Shown: positions 1 through 6,912 of the stretch, piece by piece
Position numbering within the stretch: position 1 is the stretch's first letter
Layout of the letters: each line of letters starts with the position of its first letter
Origin: Janthinobacterium tructae
GTDB lineage: Bacteria > Pseudomonadota > Gammaproteobacteria > Burkholderiales > Burkholderiaceae_D
Direction: 5' to 3'
Assembly (NCBI RefSeq): GCF_006517255.1
Contig: NZ_CP041185.1
Location: forward strand, 6,076,001 to 6,140,000
Length of the DNA stretch: 64,000 nucleotides
The notes under the pieces: generated by a model
What the model saw: only the letters and a program-made list of their open reading frames with translations
Told to the model about the DNA's origin: nothing
The model's database searches: none
Position numbers and translations under genes: made by a program

Positions 1-518
1 AAGCCGATCTGCAGATCGCCGACATGGACCGCAATTACTACCAGGATCACGCGCTGACGCTGGCGCGCCACCCGTCCGAAACGGATGAGCGCATGATGGT
101 GCGCCTGCTGGCGTTCGCCATCCACGCCGACGAGGCGCTGACCTTCACCAAGGGCTTGTTCGACACGGAAGAGCCCGACCTGTGGCAGAAAGACCTGACG
201 GGCGCCATCCAGTTGTGGATCGAAGTGGGCCAGCCCGACGAAAAGCGCATCCTGAAGGCCTGCGGGCGTTCGGAGCAGGTCATCGTCTATAGCTATGGCG
301 CAACCAGTCACATCTGGTGGAAGCAGATTGCCAACAAGCTGGAACGGGCGAAGAACCTGACCGTGATCAACCTGCCATCCGAGGCGGCGCAAGACATGAG
401 CAAGCTGGCGCAGCGCAACATGCAGCTGCAATGCACGATCCAGGATGGCCAGATATGGCTGACCGACAGCGTCAACACGGTCTTGATCGAGCGCGAACCG
501 GTGAAGCCGGCGCGCTGA
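1..518 (+). CDS. yaeQ: YaeQ family protein, 5' end outside the window
   Basis: The frame is open from the first bases (it reads ADLQIADMDRNYY), so the gene begins upstream and the ATG at 24 is internal. The visible 172 residues match the YaeQ family: the ADxDRN start, the LARHPSETDERMM block, a central LWIEVGQPDEKRI segment, IWWKQ, and the terminal LQCTIQDGQIWLTD segment. YaeQ proteins are about 180 residues, so only a handful are missing. YaeQ has a restriction-endonuclease-like fold; its cellular role is poorly defined and it is linked in E. coli to suppression of rfaH loss. The gene ends at a strong hairpin shared with the convergent regulator. Family assignment is secure, biochemical function is not. 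Confidence 0.9.
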   Translation, partial: ADLQIADMDRNYYQDHALTLARHPSETDERMMVRLLAFAIHADEALTFTKGLFDTEEPDLWQKDLTGAIQLWIEVGQPDEKRILKACGRSEQVIVYSYGATSHIWWKQIANKLERAKNLTVINLPSEAAQDMSKLAQRNMQLQCTIQDGQIWLTDSVNTVLIEREPVKPAR

Positions 519-532
519 TTTTGACTGTTTGA

Positions 533-570
533 AACGCAAAAAGCCCGGATCGCTCCGGGCTTTTTGCGTT
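533..570. terminator. Bidirectional rho-independent terminator
   Basis: Perfect 17-4-17 inverted repeat with A-rich left flank and T-rich right flank (core AAAAAGCCCGGA, loop TCGC), between yaeQ on the plus strand and the XRE regulator on the minus strand. It can end both transcripts. Confidence 0.92.
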
Positions 571-582
571 GCGGTAGCGCTT

Positions 583-1131
583 TTATGGGGCCGCGTCTTC
601 GTCGTTGCTGACGATCACCAGCAGCTGCGCCTGCTGTGCGCCGATGCTGCGCGTGCGGTGCGGAATCAGGGCGTTGAAATACACGGAGTCGCCCGTTTGC
701 AACTGCACGGTTTCCTGGGGAAACTCGATTTCAATCGTGCCCTGGTGCACGAACAGGAATTCCTCACCGGCATGTTCCTTGAAGGCGGAGGCCACGAAAT
801 CGGGCGCCGGATACACCATGAAGGGCAGCATTTTCTTCGGTGCCACGCCGGCCGCGATGCTGGCGAAATGCGGCAGTGGCGGCATCGCACCCGCGCTGCC
901 CGGATCGCCGGCGCGCGTGATGGTGACGGCCGCTTGCTGGTAGCTGTCGCTGAACAGTTGCTCCACGTCCACCTGCATGGCGTGCGACAGTTTCAGCGCC
1001 ACAGCGATCGAGGGCACGCTCAGGCCCCGCTCCACCTTGGACAGGTAACTCTTCGTCAAGCCGCTTTTTTCCGCCAGCTGGTCCAGGGTCCAGCCCTTGT
1101 GTTTTCTCAGCAGTTTCAGACGCATAGCCAT
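583..1131 (-). CDS. XRE-family regulator with C-terminal cupin domain
   Basis: 182 residues. An N-terminal Cro/CI helix-turn-helix (about residues 2-57, with WTLDQLAEKSGLTKSYLSK) is followed by a small cupin domain (about 95-175, containing HAGEEFLFVHQG and a GDSVYFNALIPH motif). This HTH-cupin architecture is typical of regulators of amine, amino-acid or sugar-acid catabolism, where the cupin is thought to sense a ligand. The start at 1131 was chosen because the HTH begins there and a possible -10 (TACAAT, minus strand, about 1158-1163) lies just upstream; the longer frame to 1194 would run through the promoter. No clear Shine-Dalgarno is seen. It is divergent from the aldolase/DapA-like pair, with a short palindrome between them, so it probably controls those genes and itself. 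Confidence 0.85.
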   Translation of the reverse strand: MAMRLKLLRKHKGWTLDQLAEKSGLTKSYLSKVERGLSVPSIAVALKLSHAMQVDVEQLFSDSYQQAAVTITRAGDPGSAGAMPPLPHFASIAAGVAPKKMLPFMVYPAPDFVASAFKEHAGEEFLFVHQGTIEIEFPQETVQLQTGDSVYFNALIPHRTRSIGAQQAQLLVIVSNDEDAAP

Positions 1132-1170
1132 GGTTGCATCAGTCGATTTAAAAAAACTATTGTACCTCAT

Positions 1171-1183
1171 GACACAAAGTGTC
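1171..1183. promoter_or_regulatory. Candidate operator palindrome between divergent genes
   Basis: GACACAAAGTGTC is a perfect 5-3-5 inverted repeat. It lies upstream of the possible minus-strand -10 of the XRE gene and next to a weak plus-strand -10-like TAAAAT (1185-1190) for the aldolase gene. Size and position fit an XRE-family operator. This is inference from position; no binding site is known to me for this regulator. Confidence 0.45.
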
Positions 1184-1272
1184 CTAAAATACACTCAGTT
1201 TCCTTGGATTGGGTTGCGCGGCCACTGCCGTGCATGCCGGGAAGCGTAGTCAGCATGAGTGAAGGAAAGACG

Positions 1273-2088
1273 ATGCAGAAAAATACTCCGTATGAAGTCG
1301 CCGCCCCGGGCGCCAGCCTGGCCTTGTCGAAAGACGCACTGGTGGCCATCGCCGAGCGGCGCCTGGCCAGCGTCACGCAGGACAGCCCGTGGTCGGTGCG
1401 GCAAACCCTGGCGCTGTCCTGCCGCATTCTGTTCGATGGCGGGCATGATTCCGGACTGGCAGGGCAGATCAGCTGCCGTGGCGGCCAGGACGGCACGTTT
1501 TACACGCAACAGCTGGGCCTGGGCTTCGATGAAATCACGGCCAGCAACCTGATCGAGGTTGACCACGACCTGCGCGTGGTGCACGGCGAGGGCATTCCCA
1601 ACCCGGCCAACCGCTTTCACAGCTGGATCTACCGCCAGCGCCCGGACGTGGCCTGCATCATCCACACGCATCCCACGCACGTGGCGGCGCTGTCGATGCT
1701 GGAGCAGCCGCTGATCGTGTCGCACATGGATACCTGCCCCCTGTTCGACGATTGCGCCTTCCTGCCCTCGTGGCCGGGCGTGCCGGTAGGAAATGAAGAG
1801 GGCGAGATCATCGCCGACGCCCTGGGCGACAAGCGCGCGATCTTGCTGGCCCATCACGGCCAGCTGGTGGTGGGCCGCACGGTGGAAGAGGCGTGCATGC
1901 TGGCATTGCTGATGGAACGGGCCGCCCGCCTGCAATTGCTGGCCATGGCTGCCGGCACCATTTTGCCGCTGCCGCCGGCCCTGGCGCGCGAGGCGCACGA
2001 CTGGATTTCCACGGCGCGGCGCGACAGCGTGACCTTCGCCTACTACGCCCGGCGCGCCCTGCGCCAGCATGCCGATTGCCTGGCTTAA
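1273..2088 (+). CDS. Class II aldolase/adducin family protein
   Basis: 271 residues. The class II (zinc-dependent) aldolase fold is shown by the metal-binding HTHPTH cluster (H131, H133) and the third ligand in the HHG motif (H194-H195), with the LSCRILFDGGHDSGLAGQIS block near the N terminus. Relatives cleave or decarboxylate sugar phosphates (fuculose-1-phosphate, ribulose-5-phosphate, 3-oxo-tetronate-4-phosphate); the substrate here is not readable. The start at 1273 was chosen over ATG 1255 because it has a good Shine-Dalgarno (GAAGGAAAG); the frame further upstream is antisense to the regulator. It lies 26 bp before the DapA-like gene, forming a two-gene operon divergent from the XRE-cupin regulator, so both probably act on one carbon source. 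Confidence 0.88.
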   Translation: MQKNTPYEVAAPGASLALSKDALVAIAERRLASVTQDSPWSVRQTLALSCRILFDGGHDSGLAGQISCRGGQDGTFYTQQLGLGFDEITASNLIEVDHDLRVVHGEGIPNPANRFHSWIYRQRPDVACIIHTHPTHVAALSMLEQPLIVSHMDTCPLFDDCAFLPSWPGVPVGNEEGEIIADALGDKRAILLAHHGQLVVGRTVEEACMLALLMERAARLQLLAMAAGTILPLPPALAREAHDWISTARRDSVTFAYYARRALRQHADCLA

Positions 2089-2114
2089 CGACATTTACTG
2101 GAGGACACCACATC

Positions 2115-3002
2115 ATGCAAACCTTATTTCAAGGCATCATTGCCTACCCTGTCACCCCGTTCACGGCCGATGGTGGCGACGTCGACTTGCCGCGCCTGCA
2201 GCAACTGATCGAGCGCCTGATCGCCGATGGTGTGCACAGCATCGCCCCGCTGGGCAGCACGGGCGAGAGCGCCTACCTGCAGGACGGGGAGTGGGATGCC
2301 GTGGCCGCCACCTCGCTGGCCGCCGTCGCCAGACGGGTGCCCACGGTGGTGGGTATTTCCGACCTGACCACGGCGGGCGCCATGCGCCGCGCCCGCTTTG
2401 CGGAAAAGCAGGGCGCCGACGCGGTGATGGTCTTGCCGGTGTCGTACTGGAAATTGAGCGAGGAAGAAATCGTGCGCCACGTGGCGCGCATCGGCGATGC
2501 CGTGGGTATTCCGATCATGCTGTACAACAATCCGGCCACCAGCGGTATCGACATGTCGCCCGAGTTGATCGTGCGCATCTGGCGCGACGTGCCGAATGTG
2601 ACGATGGTCAAGGAAAGCACGGGCGACATTCAGCGCATGCACCGGCTGGCGCAGCTGAGCGGGGGTGAGTTGCCGTTCTATAACGGCAGCAACACCCTGG
2701 CCTTTGCCGCGCTGGCGGCCGGTGCCCGCGGCTGGTGCACGGCCGCGCCCAACCTGCATGCGGGCTTGCCGCTGGCCCTGTATGCGGCCGTGCAGGCGGG
2801 CGACTTGCCGCGCGCGCGAGAACTGTTCTTCCGGCAATTGCCGTTGCTGCAATGCCTGATGAAAGGGGGCTTGCCGCCCACCGTCAAGGCGGGGCTGGCG
2901 CTGCGGGGCTTTGATGTGGGTACGCCGCGTGCGCCGCTGCAGCCGCTGGGCGAGGCGGCCACGCGCGAGCTGGCCGCCGTGCTGGCCAGCCTTATGGCTT
3001 AA
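2115..3002 (+). CDS. Dihydrodipicolinate synthase/NAL family aldolase (not DapA itself)
   Basis: 295 residues, the full length of a (beta/alpha)8 class I aldolase. The GSTGES phosphate/carboxylate-binding loop, catalytic Tyr137 (MLYNNP) and Schiff-base Lys166 (MVKESTG) are present. DapA has an arginine in the stretch after the tyrosine to hold the dipicolinate carboxylate; here that stretch reads NNPATSGIDM with no arginine, so lysine-pathway activity is unlikely and a catabolic 2-keto-acid aldolase or dehydratase role is more plausible. The start has GGAGG 10 bp upstream. It is co-oriented with the class II aldolase. Its TAA shares bases with the stop codon of the convergent DUF2807 gene (TTAA at 2999-3002). 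Confidence 0.87.
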   Translation: MQTLFQGIIAYPVTPFTADGGDVDLPRLQQLIERLIADGVHSIAPLGSTGESAYLQDGEWDAVAATSLAAVARRVPTVVGISDLTTAGAMRRARFAEKQGADAVMVLPVSYWKLSEEEIVRHVARIGDAVGIPIMLYNNPATSGIDMSPELIVRIWRDVPNVTMVKESTGDIQRMHRLAQLSGGELPFYNGSNTLAFAALAAGARGWCTAAPNLHAGLPLALYAAVQAGDLPRARELFFRQLPLLQCLMKGGLPPTVKAGLALRGFDVGTPRAPLQPLGEAATRELAAVLASLMA

Positions 3003-3784
3003 TTCGGCGCAGCGCCCAGGCGCTTGATGCTGCTGGAGCGCTGCATGCTGCGGCTGATGCGCGGGTCGCCGTAGTAGCTCACTTCGCCCGAGCCGCCGAT
3101 GCTGATGCTTAAGTCATCCTTGGCCCACACTTGCGCCTCGCCCGAGCCGCCGATGCTCACCTGCACCTCGCGCGCGGCCAGGCGGCCCGCCTGGATGTTG
3201 CCCGAGCCGCCGATCGATGCCGTCAGCTGTTCCGTCTTGCCGCTGGCCTTGAAGTTGCCGCTGCCGCCGATGGCGACAGCCACCGCGCGGCTGTCGAGGT
3301 CGCGCGCATTGATGGAGCCCGAGCCGCCCACGTCGAAGCGCAGTTTCTCGGCGCGCAAGCCCGTTGCCGTGACGTTGCCCGAGCCGCCCACGCTGATGCG
3401 CTCCACCTGGCGCGCCTGGATGACGATGGTCAGGCTGCTCTGGCGGAAGTTGGCGTTGCGCTTGGCGGGCCGGATGCGCAGGGTGCCGTTTTCCACCGCC
3501 GTCTCGATCAGCGGCAGGATATTGTCGTCGGCCTCGATGGTGACGCTGTCCGTATTGCCGATACGCAGCTCGACCGTGCCCGGCACGTTCAGCGCCACGC
3601 CATGGAAGCTGCCCACTTCGCGTGTCTGTTTTTGCAGCTTGCCGCTGCCCTGGATGCTGTTGCCGGAGATCCAGTCGAGCGGCGACGCCAGCGCCGGCGC
3701 GGCCGGGATGGCCAGGGCGCAGACGGCCAGCAGCAGGGCGGTAGCGGCACGGGCATGGCGTGGCTGGAAAAGTGTCGGTGTCAT
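2999..3784 (-). CDS. DUF2807 (GIN domain) exported protein
   Basis: 261 residues. A signal peptide (about 1-33, ending PAAPALAS) precedes a DUF2807/GIN-type beta-solenoid. The sequence shows six evenly spaced GGSG turns (VGGSGNV, VGGSGSI, IGGSGNF, IGGSGNI, IGGSGEA, IGGSGEV) about 20 residues apart, as expected for one turn per coil. The N-terminal block (REVGSFHGVALNVPGTVEL) is characteristic of the family. These proteins are periplasmic or outer-membrane-associated with unknown function; the name 'auto-transporter adhesin head' is only predictive. The start at 3784 has an AGGGAGC ribosome site; the longer frame to 3958 lacks one. No functional partner is evident nearby. Confidence 0.88.
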   Translation of the reverse strand: MTPTLFQPRHARAATALLLAVCALAIPAAPALASPLDWISGNSIQGSGKLQKQTREVGSFHGVALNVPGTVELRIGNTDSVTIEADDNILPLIETAVENGTLRIRPAKRNANFRQSSLTIVIQARQVERISVGGSGNVTATGLRAEKLRFDVGGSGSINARDLDSRAVAVAIGGSGNFKASGKTEQLTASIGGSGNIQAGRLAAREVQVSIGGSGEAQVWAKDDLSISIGGSGEVSYYGDPRISRSMQRSSSIKRLGAAPN

Positions 3785-3972
3785 TCTTGCTCCCTGTTTT
3801 GAATTGGACTGCATGCATGGTATGCCAGCCGGTGGCGCCTGCGCAGCGCGCTGCGACGGACTGCGCCAGCAGCGGCATGGAATGCAGGAGGATGCGACAG
3901 GATGGCATGAGGTATCATGCCGGTATTGGACATACGACGAGCGGTACGCGCCGCTCACACTACTGGAATTAC

Positions 3973-4608
3973 ATGCTGATCATCACCATCAAACAGGGCA
4001 AGGAAAAGAGCTTGCTGGGCCAATCGTGGATTTACGCGTCCGCGATTGAAAAAGTCGAAGGTAAGCCGCAGGAAAAAATGAAGCCCGGCTCGACGGCCAT
4101 CGTGCAAAGCTCGTCGAAGCAATTCATCGCCCGCGCCGCCTACAATTCGAAGTCGCAGATTCGCGCGCGCATCTGGAGCTTCAAGGAAGACGAACCGGTC
4201 GATCACGCGCTGATCAAGCGCCGCGTCAAGGCTGCCATCGAGAAAAAGCTGCCAGCCATCAAGAAGGCGGGCGAAAACCAGCTGTTGACCCTGATCAAGG
4301 GCGAAGACGAGGGCTTGCCCGGTCTGGTGGTGCAGCTGTTTGGCGGCGTGCAAGGCTATCTGATCTGCGAATTCAATGCGGGCGGCGTCGACGCGTGGAA
4401 AGTGGCCATCGTGCAATCGCTGATGGCGTCCACCGCTTGCGTCAACGTGTACGAGCGCTGCGACGACCTGATGCGCAAGGGCGAAGGCTTGCCCCTGATC
4501 GACGGCGCCCTGGCCGGCGAAGAGCCGCCCGATGAAGTCATGCTGACGGACAACGGCGTGCGCTATGCGCTGGATCTGAAGACGGGACATAAGAGCAAGT
4601 TCCGTTGA
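3973..4608 (+). CDS. RlmI-like protein lacking the methyltransferase domain
   Basis: 211 residues. The N terminus (MLIITIKQGKEKSLLGQSWIYASAI) is a PUA domain of the RlmI/YccW 23S rRNA m5C methyltransferase family, followed by the linking region with IRARIWSF, GEDEGLPGLVVQLFGG and the family-typical LDLKTGHKSKF. In full-length relatives (about 390-400 residues) the GHK motif is followed at once by YLDQR and the whole SAM-binding domain; here the frame stops right after it and a terminator follows 18 bp later. The entire catalytic half is therefore absent. It is either a decayed fragment or a retained RNA-binding module. The start at 3973 matches the family N terminus; the upstream extension to 3760 is non-homologous. 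Confidence 0.8.
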   Translation: MLIITIKQGKEKSLLGQSWIYASAIEKVEGKPQEKMKPGSTAIVQSSSKQFIARAAYNSKSQIRARIWSFKEDEPVDHALIKRRVKAAIEKKLPAIKKAGENQLLTLIKGEDEGLPGLVVQLFGGVQGYLICEFNAGGVDAWKVAIVQSLMASTACVNVYERCDDLMRKGEGLPLIDGALAGEEPPDEVMLTDNGVRYALDLKTGHKSKFR

Positions 4609-4626
4609 GAGCGGCTGCCTGACAAG

Positions 4627-4654
4627 AAAAAAGCCGGCGCGAGCCGGCTTTTTT
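4627..4654 (+). terminator. Rho-independent terminator after the RlmI-like gene
   Basis: Perfect 12-4-12 hairpin (stem AAAAAAGCCGGC, loop GCGA) with a T tract, beginning 18 bp after the stop. Its neat placement suggests that any deletion of the 3' half of the gene left or acquired an intact terminator. Confidence 0.92.
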
Positions 4655-4762
4655 ACTTCATATGCGTGTCTGCAAAACGTTCAGGGCAAGGCGCATCGAC
4701 GCAGACAGTACGAGTAGTACGGCAAGGAGATGCAACGCCGCCATGGACGTTTTTCAGGCGCG

Positions 4763-6037
4763 CTACTCCAGCGGCACGCTGCGGTAGCGATTCACTTCCA
4801 GTGCGCTCACCGCCGGCGCATCATTGCCCCACGAAGCGCGCAGATACGTGACCACGGCCGCCACCTCGGTGTCATCCATGACGGGGCCGAACGGCGGCAT
4901 GCCGTAGGGACGCGGGTTGCCGGTGGTCCCCGGCGCGAAGCCGCCGTTGAGCACGAGGCGGATGGCGTTGACGGCCGAGTCCGTCGTCAGCGCGCGGTTG
5001 CCGGCCAGCGGCGGGTAGCCGGGTGGCACGCCCTTGCCGTCGGCCTGGTGGCAGCTCGCGCATTGCGCCTCATACAGTTTCGCGCCCAGCGCCAGTTGCT
5101 GCCGACCTTGCTCCGAGGTGTCGCGCGGCGCCTTTTTCGCCGCTTGCGCGGGGCCGGGCAAGCTTTTCAGGTACACGGCCATCGCCTGCACGTCGGTGCT
5201 GCCCATGTGCTGCAAGCTTTGCCGCACCACCTCGGCCATGGGGCCGAAGACGGTGGCGCGCGGCGAGACGCCCGTTTGCAGCAATTCCACGATATGCGCC
5301 GTGTCCCAGTCACCGAGGCCTGCTTCCGCGTCCGACGTCAGCGAGGGCGCATACCAGCCCAGCACGGGGATCAGGCCGCCCGACAGGCCGTCGTCGCTGC
5401 CGCCCAGCGTGGTGCGGCTGCTATGGCAGGCGCTGCAGTGGCCCAGGCCCTGCACCAGGTAGGCGCCGCGGTTCCATTCCATGCTTTTAGTCGTGAGCGG
5501 CTGGTATACGCCCGGCTTGAAATACAGCGCGCGCCAGGCGGCCAGCGCGATCTGCTGGTTGTAGGGGAAGCGCAGCGCGTGCGGTGCGTTCGCCTGCCTG
5601 TGCGGCGGCACGCTCTGGAAATACGCGTACAGCGCGTCGCTGTCCTCGCGCTGCACCTTGGTGTAGCTGGTGTAGGGAAAGGCCGGATACAGCAGCCGGC
5701 CATCCTTCGACTTGCCATTGTGGATGGCGCGCCAGAAATCGTCTGCCGTCCAGCTGCCGATGCCCGTTTCCTTGTCGGCCGTGAGGTTGGGCGAGAGCAC
5801 CTTGCCGAACGGCGTCTGCAAGGCCCGTCCGCCCGCGTAGGGCACGCCGCCACGCGTCGTGTGGCATGCCATGCAGTCGCCCGCCTTGGCCAGGTAGGCG
5901 CCGCGCGCGACCAGCTGCTGCGGGCTCAGGGTGCTGGCAACGGCGGGCGGGCCGATGTCGTCGTCCGGGTACAGCAGGAACTTGGCGCTGCCGCCGGCGA
6001 TCAGCACCAGGCCTGCCGCGATCATCCATTTCTTCAT
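4763..6037 (-). CDS. Membrane-anchored triheme cytochrome c
   Basis: 424 residues. An uncleaved or lipid-proximal N-terminal hydrophobic segment (about 4-22) is followed by three CXXCH haem sites: C55-H59 (CMACH), C201-H205 (CSACH) and C326-H330 (CASCH). The layout, with SPNLTADKETGIGSW and DDFWRAIHNG after the first haem, is that of the cytochrome subunit of periplasmic alcohol, aldehyde and sugar dehydrogenases, which passes electrons to ubiquinone or a terminal oxidase. No dehydrogenase subunit is adjacent. Its start overlaps the upstream diheme cytochrome stop by 4 bp (6034-6037), so the two are translationally coupled. The third domain contains a Met-rich PYGMPPFGPVM segment likely giving the sixth ligand. 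Confidence 0.9.
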   Translation of the reverse strand: MKKWMIAAGLVLIAGGSAKFLLYPDDDIGPPAVASTLSPQQLVARGAYLAKAGDCMACHTTRGGVPYAGGRALQTPFGKVLSPNLTADKETGIGSWTADDFWRAIHNGKSKDGRLLYPAFPYTSYTKVQREDSDALYAYFQSVPPHRQANAPHALRFPYNQQIALAAWRALYFKPGVYQPLTTKSMEWNRGAYLVQGLGHCSACHSSRTTLGGSDDGLSGGLIPVLGWYAPSLTSDAEAGLGDWDTAHIVELLQTGVSPRATVFGPMAEVVRQSLQHMGSTDVQAMAVYLKSLPGPAQAAKKAPRDTSEQGRQQLALGAKLYEAQCASCHQADGKGVPPGYPPLAGNRALTTDSAVNAIRLVLNGGFAPGTTGNPRPYGMPPFGPVMDDTEVAAVVTYLRASWGNDAPAVSALEVNRYRSVPLE

Positions 6038-6774
6038 GGCGCCACCTGCGCGGTAGAACCTGGCACGCCGCCACAGTGCAGCGGCAAGGGCAGGGCGATG
6101 CCGCTGGCGGGACGCGCGTCGGCGCTGGCCACCTGCGTGCCCAGCCAGGCCGAGACGGCGCCCACATCCGCGTCCGACAGGCGCTGCGCCACTTGCGCCA
6201 TGCAGTCGGGCGCATGGGCGCGGCGGATGCCGTTCTTCCAGGCGCCCAGTTGGGCGTTGATGTAGTCGCGCGGCAAGCCCAGCAAGCCGGGGATGGCGGG
6301 CGCCACGCCGGCCAGTTTCTCGCCATGACAGGAGATGCAGGCGGGAATCTTTTTCCCACTGTCGCCGTGCAGCACCAGCTGCTTGCCACGCGCCAGGGCT
6401 GTCGCACCGGCGCTGCTGGGCTGGGCCGGCGGCGGGGCAGGGTGCTGCGCCGCAAAATACTCGGCGATTTCACGCAGGTAATCGTCCGGCAAGTGCTCGA
6501 CCATGTAGTTCATCATCGGATACTGGCGCCTTCCCTCGCGGAAATTGAGCAGCTGGTTGTACAGGTAGCCGGCCGGCTTGCCGGCGATGCGGGGAAAGAA
6601 GGCGTCGTGGCGTTCCTTGGGCGCATGGCAGGCCGTGCACGCCTTGATGCGCTGTTCCAGGCTGTCGTGGCCGACTGGCACGCTGGCCGGTGCGGCCAGC
6701 GCCATGCCGGGCAAGGCGCAAGCCAGGGCCAGCACCAGCACAAGGGGGGAATGCGGTAGCATGGAGAGTTGCAT
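6034..6774 (-). CDS. Diheme cytochrome c, c4-like
   Basis: 246 residues. A signal peptide (about 1-28, ending GMALA) precedes two c-type haem domains, each with one CXXCH: C46-H50 (CTACH) and C146-H150 (CISCH). The internal duplication and spacing fit the cytochrome c4/c553 type, a periplasmic electron shuttle. It is the first gene of a two-gene minus-strand operon with the triheme cytochrome and probably exchanges electrons with it. The operon is divergent from a MocR-type regulator with operator-like repeats between, suggesting substrate-dependent control. There is no catalytic dehydrogenase in the operon, so the electron donor is unknown. Confidence 0.88.
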   Translation of the reverse strand: MQLSMLPHSPLVLVLALACALPGMALAAPASVPVGHDSLEQRIKACTACHAPKERHDAFFPRIAGKPAGYLYNQLLNFREGRRQYPMMNYMVEHLPDDYLREIAEYFAAQHPAPPPAQPSSAGATALARGKQLVLHGDSGKKIPACISCHGEKLAGVAPAIPGLLGLPRDYINAQLGAWKNGIRRAHAPDCMAQVAQRLSDADVGAVSAWLGTQVASADARPASGIALPLPLHCGGVPGSTAQVAP

Positions 6775-6853
6775 GGGGAAATAACCTGTCTCGTCGGTCG
6801 GTGGCGTGCCGGTGTTGCTGCCCGGATGTTGTTACCCTAGCATATAACGGGCG

Positions 6854-6900
6854 CTGTCACTGTGACAGGATCAGTTGTGCAATAAAAATACGGATCAGTT
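6854..6900. promoter_or_regulatory. Inverted and direct repeats between the cytochrome operon and MocR gene
   Basis: CTGTCAC-T-GTGACAG (6854-6868) is a perfect 7-1-7 palindrome. Next to it GGATCAGTT occurs twice in direct orientation (6868-6876 and 6892-6900), 24 bp apart. MocR-family regulators commonly bind paired repeats near divergent promoters, so this is the probable operator region. A GAGGAG ribosome site for the MocR gene follows at 6903-6908. Confidence 0.55.
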
Positions 6901-6912
6901 TGAGGAGCAGGG

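Noticed and set aside
529..1254. Upstream extension of the class II aldolase frame
   Set aside because: Antisense to the XRE-cupin gene, with the real ribosome site at 1261-1269 before ATG 1273.
2115..3002. Calling this gene dapA
   Set aside because: The Tyr and Lys catalytic residues are present, but the carboxylate-binding arginine is missing and the context is catabolic, not lysine synthesis.
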